From Micropterus salmoides (Eukaryota > Chordata > Actinopteri > Centrarchiformes > Centrarchidae), in contig NW_024042261.1 in assembly GCF_014851395.1 (NCBI RefSeq), positions 37,721,942-37,785,941 of the forward strand: a stretch of 64,000 bases of DNA. The letters run 5' to 3'. Within the stretch, counting starts at the first letter, position 1. Every line of letters begins with the position of its first letter. Positions 11,738 through 23,700 of the stretch are shown one piece after another. The notes below the pieces were generated by a model. It was not told the DNA's origin. It made no database searches and saw only the letters and a program-made list of their open reading frames with translations. The position numbers and the translations under genes are program-made.

Positions 11738-14700
11738 TTACGCCTCTGTTGGAGACTCGTCGTCGTCCCCGTAGACCACTCCCTTCAGGTAGACTCGTTT
11801 AAAGTCCTCAAACACCATGTCGTCCGTTTCGCTGCCAAACAGATGGAGGAGGGGCCGATTAGTGAGGTGGCTTAACCCCGCCCCCCCACCAGTCACTTTA
11901 TAAATAAATAATAATAATAATCCAATAACGATCTTTATAATTTTATAATTTTTCTTTATAGTGAACTCACATGGTGAATATATATATTTGTGATTCCACA
12001 TCTTTAATGTGTGTATTTTGTTATAATCAATAGAAATGAATGTGCAGTTAAAAAAAACCCAGATGGAGATGTGAAGATGAAGATGATCTGATTTCCCTCC
12101 TTCAACTGTATCTAATTTAGAAATCATATATTGGATATGTTGCTGTTTCCTATAATACTAGAATAAATTCTAGAATAAAGAAGCTGATGTGGAGGAAAAT
12201 ATTAATCAATTATTATTCAGATTCCTCTGAAGTGGATCTTTGACGAAGTTTTACAAAATATACTATAACTATATAAGTTTTTTTTTTTCTTTTTAACCTA
12301 AATCAAAAAGATATCAGTCTTTTCTAATGACATCATCATCTCCACATCACAACAAACCTGTCTCAGCTTTTTCAAACATTTTCTATCAGATAACAAATTA
12401 TTGTCATATTTTTACTTTTACTTTTAGTCTAAAACATGTGCTTCTACACTCTGCAGGTCCAGAGAGACTGTGATCCTCCTTACCTGGCTGAAGTCCCAAC
12501 GTTCAGGAAACGTGATGGAAAGACAGAAAAGTCGTTACTGTTCAGGTTAGATATAATATAAAGGTCTCCATGTTCAAACTCTCTGACATTTCAGCCTGGA
12601 AAATATTGAAGGAGAAATAACAACTTCTGAAACTCCAAAAGATGGATCTAATACGATTCTGTCTTCTGTTTGATTTCAGTGTGAAGACATTTTGGACATT
12701 TAGTGGAACATTTACAAAGACATGGAGATGCAGAAGATCTCCAAACTAAACAGTCCTGTTAAAGGTCAGCTTACCGGCTGAAAGCTGCGTCTTTGTTCTC
12801 AGGAGGAGAAAATCACTGGAACAGTTGGAAGAAGCAAATCTGTTGCCTTGAGGTGTTTGTTTACTTTTAGAAGCTGCACATTTGATATTTTTAGACATTT
12901 TATTATAATAACCTTCTGACAAGAGACGTTTTAACAGTGACCTAAATTGTCCCACAGTGATTTGTTAGAACTGCTGGAGGTTGAATTCAATGTGTGATCT
13001 GAAAACATCCGTCTGTTTAACAGATTTATTACAGAAGCTTCTTCTTATCTCAGTCTCTTTACATAGAAACTGTGCTGCAGCCTGTGGAGAGCAGTTAGAG
13101 CCACAGTCAGGTCCAGAGGAGATGGATTATGGATCACTGGGGCGCCTCGCAGGTACAGACGCGTGTGTGTGGTTAATCTGCACAGTTTATTCATCCACAT
13201 GTTAATCTTCAGAATGTGATGCAGCTTGTTGTTGAGATGATAAACAGCTCAGTGCAGTCAGCGATACACAACAAGCTGATTAACTCATCCTCAGGTGTGT
13301 TACCTGTAGATGAACTGTGTGTGTGTGTGGGGGGGGGGGTTACCTGGTTCAGGTTTAGGATGCATCAGTCTGAATGGAAGCTCCAGAGACACCTCGCTGT
13401 AAAACACACACACACGTTGATCAGATGTGAAGTGTTTCTACTCGTTAACTCACACAAACACTGTATGTGACCGTTTACCTGGATCCCACCGTCCTGTCAG
13501 TGTGAAGAGAGAGAGAGAGAGAGAGAGCAGAGAAACACGGTGAGTTTTTATTCACCAACTCTCACGACTACAAACAACTTTTCATTCACTTTGACCTTTG
13601 TGATGTCACGGTGTACGGTGATGTCACGTGTATGCAGTGATCTCACGGTGTACGGTGATGTCACGTGTATGCAGTGATGTCACGTGTATGCAGTGATCTC
13701 ACGGTGTGCGGTGATGTCACGTGTATGCAGTGATCTCACGGTGTGCGGTGATGTCACGTGTGTGCGGTGATGTCACGTGTGTGCGGTGATGTCACGTGTA
13801 TGCAGTGATGTCACGGTGTACGGTGATGTCACGTGTATGCAGTGATGTCACGGTGTACGGTGATGTCACATGTATGCAGTGATGTCACGTGTACGGTGAT
13901 GTCACGTGTATGCAGTGATGTCACGTGTACGGTGATGTCACGTGTATGCAGTGATGTCATGGTGTACGGTGATGTCACGTGTATGCAGTGATGTCACGTG
14001 TACGGTGATGTCAGTGTATGCAGTGATGTCACGTGTACGGTGATGTCAGTGTATGCAGTGATGTCACGGTGTACGGTGATGTCACGTGTATGCAGTGATG
14101 TCATGGTGTACACTTATGTCAGTGTATGCAGTGATGTCATGGTGTACACTTATGTCACGGTGTACGGTGATGTCACGTGTATGCAGTGATGTCACGTGTA
14201 CGGTGATGTCAGTGTATGCAGTGATGTCACGGTGTACGGTGATGTCACGTGTATGCGGTGATGTCACGGTGTACGGTGATGTCACGTGTATGCAGTGATG
14301 TCACGGTGTACGGTGATGTCAGTGTATGCAGTGATGTCATGGTGTACACTTATGTCACATGTACGGTGATGTCACGTGTATGCAGTGAAGTCATGGTGTA
14401 CGGTGATGTCACGTGTATGCAGTGATGTCACGGTGTACACTTATGTCACGGTGTACGGTGATGTCACGTGTATGCAGTGATGTCACGGTGTACAGTGATG
14501 TCACGTGTATGCAGTGATGTCACGGTGTACAGTGATGTCACGTGTATGCAGTGATGTCACGGTGTACGGTGATGTCAGTGTATGCAGTGATGTCATGGTG
14601 TACACTTATGTCACGGTGTACGGTGATGTCACGTGTATGCAGTGATGTCACGGTGTACGGTGATGTCACGTGTATGCAGTGATGTCATGGTGTACACTTA

Positions 14701-17700
14701 TGTCACATGTACGGTGATGTCACGTGTATGCAGTGAAGTCATGGTGTACGGTGATGTCACGTGTATGCAGTGATGTCACGGTGTACACTTATGTCACGGT
14801 GTACGGTGATGTCACGTGTATGCAGTGATGTCACGGTGTACAGTGATGTCACGTGTATGCAGTGATGTCACGGTGTACAGTGATGTCACGTGTATGCAGT
14901 GATGTCATGGTGTACACTTATGTCACGGTGTACGGTGATGTCACGTGTATGCAGTGATGTCACGGTGTACGGTGATGTCGCGTGTATGCAGTGATGTCAC
15001 GGTGTACACTTATGTCACGGTGTACGGTGATGTCACGTGTATGCAGTGATGTCATGGTGTACACTTATGTCACAGTGTACGGTGATGTCACGTGTATGCA
15101 GTGATGTCACGGTGTACGGTGATGTCACGTGTATGCAGTGATGTCATGGTGTACACTTATGTCACATGTACGGTGATGTCACGTGTATGCAGTGAAGTCA
15201 TGGTGTACGGTGATGTCACGTGTATGCAGTGATGTCACGGTGTACACTTATGTCACGGTGTACGGTGATGTCACGTGTATGCAGTGATGTCACGGTGTAC
15301 AGTGATGTCACGTGTATGCAGTGATGTCACGGTGTACAGTGATGTCACGTGTATGCAGTGATGTCATGGTGTACACTTATGTCACGGTGTACGGTGATGT
15401 CACGTGTATGCAGTGATGTCACGGTGTACGGTGATGTCGCGTGTATGCAGTGATGTCACGGTGTACACTTATGTCACGGTGTACGGTGATGTCACGTGTA
15501 TGCAGTGATGTCATGGTGTACACTTATGTCACAGTGTACGGTGTTTTTGGATCAATTGTGTTAAAGCAACAACAGGAAGTGTGTCAGCTGACTTCCCAGC
15601 ATGCCGAGTGGTTCAGACTCACCCAGAAGCGATCATCTTCAGCACGACCTTATAGGAGATCAGCATCCCCTGAACCTCCTTCAGCACCTCCTGCTTCACT
15701 CTGGACACAAAGAGACAAAGACACAGTTATCTTTAGTTTTAGTTAGATTATAATAATCTTCACAGCGTCTCTCAGCGTCCCTGTGTCCTACATGCTGGAT
15801 GAAGCCAGGTTGGTGTCTTCGTGTTTAAGTCGTCCATCCAGAGCGAGTCCTCTCCTGTCCTTGTTGTGAGCCAGAAGAGGAAGCAGAGTGTACTCCTTCT
15901 TCAGGCTGGTACCAGAGGGAACCGAGTCACTGCGCGCACACACACACACACACAGATTAAACCTGCAATCTGTTAATCTGTGAAATAATTTGTGAGACGT
16001 TAAAATGCTCCATGACGTTACAGGAAAACAGAAACTGTCTTTTTGTTCTGAATAAAAGCTAGTGGTGCTGAACTCACCTGGTCTCTTCTTTGGCCACAGA
16101 TTTGATGTATTTGTCATTGGAGTAAAGAACAACATTGGTCACCTGTTCGACTAAACACAGAGACAGGAAAGTTAACAGATAAGAGGTGAGGCGTGTTAGA
16201 AACAACACGTGAGACGTCAGCTGAGGCGTGTTAGAAACAACACGTGAGACGTCAGCTGAGGCGTGTTAGAAACAACACGTGAAACGTCAGCTGAGGCGTG
16301 TTAGAAACAACACGTGAAACGTCAGCTGAGGCGTGTTAGAAAGAACACGTGAGACGTCTGCTGAGGCGTGTTAGAAAGAACACGTGAGACGTCTGCTGAG
16401 GCGTGTTAGAAAGAACACGTGAGATGTCAGCTGAGGCGTGTTAGAAACAACATGTGAGACGTCAGCTGAGGCGTGTTAGAAAGAACACGTGAGATGTCAG
16501 CTGAGGTGTGTTAGAAACAACACGTGAGACGTCAGCTGAGGCGTGTTAGAAAGAACACGTGAGACGTCTGCTGAGGCGTGTTAGAAAGAACACGTGAGAT
16601 GTCAGCTGAGGCGTGTTAGAAACAACATGTGAGACGTCTGCTGAGGTGTGTTAGAAACAACATGTGAGACGTCTGCTGAGGCGTGTTAGAAAGAACACGT
16701 GAGATGTCAGCTGAGGCGTGTTAGAAACAACATGTGAGACGTCAGCTGAGGCGTGTTAGAAACAACATGTGAGACGTCTGCTGAGGCGTGTTAGAAAGAA
16801 CACGTGAGACGTCTGCTGAGGCGTGTTAGAAAGAACACGTGAGATGTCAGCTGAGGCGTGTTAGAAACAACAGGTGAGACGTCTGCTGAGGTGTGTTAGA
16901 AACAACAAGTGAGACGTCAGCTGAGGCGTGTTAGAAAGAACACGTGAGATGTCAGCTGAGGCGTGTTAGAAACAACAGGTGAGACGTCTGCTGAGGTGTG
17001 TTAGAAACAACAAGTGAGACGTCAGCTGAGGTATGTTAGAAACAATACGTAAGACATCAGAGACGCCAGCTGTGGCATGTTAGAAAGAACACGTGAGACG
17101 TCTGCTGAGGTGTGTTAGAAACAACACGTGAGACATCAGAGACCTCAGCTGAGGCGTGTTAGAAGCAACACGTGAGACGTCTGCTGAGGTGTGTTAGAAA
17201 GAACACGTGAGACGTCTGCTGAGGTGTGTTAGAAAGAACACGTGAGACATCAGCTGTGGTGTGTTAGAAGCAACACGTGAGACGTCAGCTGAGGCGTGTT
17301 AGAAACAACACGTGAGACGTCTGCTGAGGTGTGTTAGAAAGAACACGTGAGACGTCTGCTGAGGTGTGTTAGAAACAACACGTGAGACATCAGAGACCTC
17401 AGCTGAGGCGTGTTAGAAGCAACACGTGAGACGTCTGCTGAGGTGTGTTAGAAAGAACACGTGAGACGTCAGCTGTGGTGTGTTAGAAACAACACGTGAG
17501 ACGTCAGCTGAGGCGTGTTAGAAACAACACGTGAGACGTCTGCTGAGGTGTGTTAGAAACAACACGTGAGACGTCTGCTGAGGTGTGTTAGAAACAACAC
17601 GTGAGACGTCTGCTGAGGTGTGTTAGAAACAACACGTGAGACGTCAGCTGAGGTGTGTTAGAAACAACACGTGAGACGTCAGCTGAAGTGTGTTAGAAAC

Positions 17701-20700
17701 AACACGTGAGATGTCAGCTGAAGCGTGTTAGAAAGAACACGTGAGACGTCTGCTGAGGTGTGTTAGAAAGAACACGTGAGACGTCTGCTGAGGTGTGTTA
17801 GAAAGAACACGTGAGACGTCTGCTGAAGCGTGTTAGAAAGAACACGTGAGACGTCTGCTGAAGCGTGTTAGAAAGAACACGTGAGACGTCTGCTGAAGCG
17901 TGTTAGAAAGAACACGTGAGACGTCAGCTGTGGTGTGTTAGAAACAACACGTGAGACGTCAGCTGAGGCGTGTTAGAAGCAACACGTGAGACGTCAGCTG
18001 AAGCGTGTTAGAAAGAACACGTGAGACGTCAGCTGTGGTGTGTTAGAAGCAACACGTGAGACGTCAGCTGAGGCGTGTTAGAAACAACACGTGAGACGTC
18101 TGCTGAGGTGTGTTAGAAAGAACACGTGAGACGTCTGCTGAGGTGTGTTAGAAAGAACACGTGAGACGTCAGCTGAAGCGTGTTAGAAAGAACACGTGAG
18201 ACATCAGCTGAGATGTGTTAAAAACAACACGTGAGACGTCAGCTGAGGCGTGTTAGAAGCAACACGTGATATATCAGAGACGTCAGCTGAAGCGTGTTTG
18301 GAACAACACGTGAGGCGTGTTAGAAACAGCATATGAGACGTCAGCTGAGACGTGTTAGAAACAATGCATGAAACGTCAGCTGAGGCGTGTTAGAAAGAAC
18401 ACGTGAAACGTCAGCTGAGGCGTGTTAGAAACAACACGTGAGACGTCTGCTGAGGTGTGTTAGAAACAACACGTGAGACATCAGAGACCTCAGCTGTGGC
18501 GTGTTAGAAACAAAACGTGAGACGTCTGCTGAGGTGTGTTAGAAAGAACACGTGATATATCAGACGTCAGCTGAAGCGTGTTTGGAACAACACGTGAGGC
18601 GTGTTAGAAACAACATGTGAAATGTCAGCTGAGGCGTGTTAGAAAGAACACGTGAAACGTCAGCTGAGGCGTGTTTGAAACAACACGTGATATATCAGAG
18701 ACGTCAGATGAAGCCTGTTTGGAACAACACGTGAGGCGTGTTAGAAACAACATGTGAGACGTCAGCTGAGATGTGTTAGAAACAATGCATGAAACGTCTG
18801 CTGAGGTGTGTTAGAAACAACACGTGAGACGTCAGCTGAGGCGTGTGAGAAACAACACGTGAGACATCAGAGACGTCAACTGTGGCGTGTTAGAACCAAC
18901 ACGTGAGACGTCAGAGATGCCAGCCGTGGCGTGTTAGAAACAACACGTGAGACGTCAGAGATGTCAGCTGTGGCATGTTAGAAACAACACGTGAGACGTC
19001 AGCTGAGGCGTGTTAGAAACAATACGTGATATATCAGAGACGTCAGCTGAAGCCTGTTTGCAACAACACGTGAGGCGTGTTAGAAACAACATGTGAGACG
19101 TCAGCTGAGGCGTGTGAGAAACAACACGTGAGACATCAGAGACGTCAACTGTGGCGTGTTAGAACCAACACGTGAGACGTCAGCTGAGGCGTGTGAGAAA
19201 CAACACGTGAGACATCAGAGACGTCAACTGTGGCGTGTTAGAACCAACACGTGAGACGTCAGCTGAGGTGTGTTAGAAACAACACGTGAGACGTCAGCTG
19301 AGGCGTGTTAGAAACAACACGTGAGACGTCAGCTGAGGTGTGTTAGAAACAACACGTGAGACGTCAGAGACGTCAGCTGTGGCGTGTTAGAAACAACACG
19401 TGAGACGTCAGCTGAGGCGTGTTAGAAACAACACGTGAGACGTCAAAGACGTCAGATGAGGCGTGTTAGAAACAACACGTGAGACGTCAGCTGTGGCGTG
19501 TTAGAAACAACACGTGATATATCAGACGTCAGCTGAGGCGTGTCAGAAACAACACGTGAGACGTCAGCTGAGGCGTGTTAGAAACAACACGTGAGACGTC
19601 AGCTGAGGCGTGTTAGAAACAAAACGTGAGACGTCAGATGAGGCGTGTTAGAAACAACACGTGATATATCAGACATCAGCTGAAGCGTGTTTGGAACAAC
19701 ACGTGAGACGTGTTAGAAACACATGAGACGTCAGCTGAGACGTGTTAGAAATAATGCATGAGACGTCAGCTGAGGTGTGTTAGAAAGAACACGTGAGACG
19801 TCAGAGACGTCAGCTGTGGCGTGTTAGAAACAACACGTGAGACGTCAGCTGAGGCGTGTTAGAAACAAAACGTGAGACGTCAGCTGAGGCGTGTTAGAAA
19901 CAACACGTGAGACGTCAGCTGAGGCGTGTTAGAAACAAAACGTGAGACGTCAGCTGAGGCGTGTTAGAAACAACACGTGAGACGTCAGCTGAGGCGTGTT
20001 AGAAACAACACGTGAGACGTCAGCTGAGGCATGTTAGAAACAAAACGTGAGACGTCAGCTGTGGCGTGTTAGAAACAACACGTGAGACGTCAGAGACGTC
20101 AGCTGTGGCGTGTTAGAAACAACACATGAGACGTCAGCTGAGGCGTGTTAGGAACAACACGTGAGACGTCAGCTGAGGCGTGTTAGGAACAACACGTGAG
20201 ACGTCAGCTGAGGCGTGTTAGGAACAACACGTGAGACATCACCTGACACACTGATGTCTTTGATGTTCCTGCTGGACGAGTTGGTGATCTCCACGTTCAC
20301 TCTGACAGGTTCCCCGTGGTAGAAGGTCTGCAGACAGGCAGGCAGAAAGACGGAACTGTTTGTTATTGATGATGTTTTGTGATGTTTCCACTTAATTCCA
20401 AATAATTTAAAGACAATCAGATTCTCAAAGGATTGTTTATTAATTTATTTGATTTGTGTTTGAGACGTGTTTGTAAAAGTGTCTGCAGGTAACGGCGTGT
20501 CTGTATTTAGTGTGAATGTTGATATCTTTTACACTAACTACATCTTTATTGTGCAAGCAAATAAATAAGTGCACAGAAAGATAATGTGAGAGAGGTCATT
20601 CTGTCCTGGGTTCTGTCTCACCTCTTTAGGCAGACTCAGTTTGACATGCAGCGGTTTCTCAGACATCAGGAACTCAAAGGTGGTCTCAGCAACCGGAAAC

Positions 20701-23700
20701 ACTTTACTGTCATCTGGACTGAACTGGATCTTACGAATGGTGAGACGAACTGCACTCCTGCAGAAACAGACAGACAATATCAAACATAAATATCAAATCA
20801 AACTAAAAACTTTATAAAACGATTCAGCAACGCTGAAGATTAGTGCCGACAACCTACAGCAGAAGTACTCTGAAGTCAAGGTGTAATCCTTTGTACTAAC
20901 AGTGTAGTAGTACAATATGTACCAATACATAACTAAGTCACTGTTAGTGAACTCACTGTTTGTCGATCTTCTCGTCCTGGTTCTCTCCACAGAAAGCTTT
21001 CACTTCAAACTCCACCGCACATTTCTGTCAGAGACGCACAGACAGAACAACAAGCAGATTCCCCCATCGGGTCAACTTCACTCCACTTCAGTCCAGTTTT
21101 ATTCATTTAGGACCAATTCCAGTCACCTCACTGCACTTTTTATATACAGCAGGTTCAGAAACAAAACTCTTCTGAATATAAGTCCAGAACAAACCTCCAT
21201 ATGAGTCCATGTTCTGGATTTGAGGCAGTTCTGGAAATTAAACCTGATTACTCTGCAAACCTTCTTCAGGAACATCCGTACTATAAGAGCAGACCATAAA
21301 CCCCAGCAGGATTATGGGTAGAACCGTTACGTAACCGACTACAGAAAACAGAATCTCATATTTTGAAAAGTTAGGTTAACCAGGAAGGTTCATTTGACGT
21401 CTTTCTTTAGTTCAGGAGTAAAGTCTGGACAGGATGTCTGAGCCGTTACTGGATGGTGCTTCAGAAACTCTGGTGTTCATGAACATCATCTCAACCTGAA
21501 TGTGAACAACCTCATCACTACTGACTTACCTTTCCCACATCAGACGGTCCCGGCTGGAGAGCGACAGAACACGGCAGGTTGTCTGGAAACTGAAACACAA
21601 ACTTGTTATAGAATATCTCGCCCATGAACTCCTTTGTATATAAAATGTCTCTAAACATTTTGCTTTTTAAGGCCAGTCGGTCTGCGTGAAAACTTCAAAC
21701 AGGTTGATACGTAATAGAGTATCAGTTCATTTAAAGCACTGCTGACATCAGCTGCTTCATTCATGCTTCACAATCCCGGCTTATTCTTCAACTGCTTAGC
21801 AATCAGCTGACTGGTAACATCCAATCATGTTCATATCTGTGTGCACAACAGCATGATTAGTGTTGCAGCATCATCCTTATGTGTTACCTTGTTGGTATTG
21901 TTGACTTACTCATATTTATGATCATCTATGTGTCAGTTAATTCATTACTAAACTAATTAGTGCTTGTTGCTGCTCAGTCTTTGAGCTCCTCAAACAGCCA
22001 GTGTTCCCATTACACCAAACATGTCTGGGAACCTTTTACAACAAGTAAATCAAGTGCAAAAACATGTCGAGTGATCATTTAAGGGCTGAATCATCTGGGG
22101 AGCATAAAAATACCCATTGGCCCATTAAATTATGTTCAAGTAGATATTTTGTTCTGCTGGTTGTGCAAGAGGAAAAGACAGGATTCATCCTCTGGGCTTC
22201 AAACTGCAGATTTAATGTGAATCTCAGATGAGATCCAGGATCCTCAGGCTTTGCTGTCAAGCGGGACACAAAAGGACTCTGCAACCAGCGCTAACGCTAA
22301 CATCCCACAGGAAACCAGAACGAACTGGAGGGATTATGTATCCTATTAGTTGTGGAAGGAGGATGTGGCTTTCGAGAGGATTGTCTGGGCTAGTTCACTT
22401 ACTGCCTACTGCAACTGAGACCTGGATAAGTGGTAGAAAATAGATGTACGGAGGGTTTTATTTCTGTCTCAGCGTCTCACCTCAAAGAAGAAGGGGAAAG
22501 CGTTGTCTCCCAGCTTTCGGAGCAGTTTCTGCTGGATCTTAGTGTGAGTCAGCTTCTCTTTGTCCTGCAGCTCGGGGTAAACCTGCCGGGTCACCAGGAA
22601 CAGGTCCCTCCTGAAGGCCACACCCATCACATCCATGTCCTGACGGCCGTATCGAAATGTACATGACAACATCACGTACACTAAACACACAGAAAGATGT
22701 AAGGTTAACAGTTAATCCACCAACCTTACAATTTTAATAGGAACTACTTATTTAGGTCAATGTAGAACTGAGCTCCGGTCTATTCAGTATACAGTCTCAC
22801 AAAAGAGAGTCCACCCCTCACACTGTTGTAAATATTTGATTATATTTTTACAACACTGAAGAAATGACACTTTGCTCCAATGTAAAGTAGTGAGTGTACA
22901 GCTTGTATAACAGTGTAGATTTGCTGTCCCCTCAAAATAACACATCACACAGCCGTTAATGTCTAAACTGCTGGCAACAAAAGTGAGTACACCCCTAAGT
23001 GAAAAAGTCCAAATTGGGCCCAAATATTTTGTGTGGCCACCATTATTTTCCAGCACTGCCGTAACCCTCTTGGGCGTGGAGATCAGCAGAGCTTCACAGG
23101 TCGCCACTGGAGTCCTCTTCCACTCCTCCATGATGACATCACGGAGCTGGTGGATGTTAGAGACCTTGTGCTCCTCCACCTTCTGTTTGAGGAGCCCCAC
23201 AGATGCTCAGTAGGGTTCAGGTCTGGAGACATGCACCTTTACCCTCAGCATCTTTAGCGAGGCAGCGGTCGTCTTGGAGGTGTGTTTGGGGTCGTTATCA
23301 TGTTGGAATACTGTCCTGCGACCCGGTCTGTGAAGGGAGGGGATCCTGCTCTGCTTCAGTGTGTTACAGTTCATGTTGGCGTTCATGGTTCCCTCAGTGA
23401 ACTGTAGCTCCCCAGTGCTGGCAGCTCTCATGCAGCCCCAGACTAGGACACTCCCACCACCATGCTGGACTGTAGGCAGGACTCACTTGTCTTTGTGCTC
23501 CTCACCTGGTTGCCGTCACACACGCTTGACACTATCTGAACCAAATAAGTTTATCTTGGTCTCATCAGACCACAGGACCTGGTTCCAGTGATCCATGTCC
23601 TCAGTCTGCTTGTCTTCAGCAAACTGTTTGCAGCTTTCTTGTGCATCATCTTTAGAAGAGGCTTCGTTCTGGGACGACAGCCATATAGACCAGTTTGATG

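Noticed and set aside
12482..12485. CCAG micro-exon in place of the 10-nt sag exon
   Set aside because: It keeps frame and has borders, but the 10-nt exon matches the known gene structure better; cDNA is needed.
13998..15746. Met/Ser/Val/Cys repeat frames
   Set aside because: Artefacts of the 18-19 bp array; the last one also overlaps a true sag exon on the other strand.
16187..20242. Regular repeat array resembling CRISPR
   Set aside because: Units are contiguous with no unique spacers, in a vertebrate intron; a minisatellite explains it fully.
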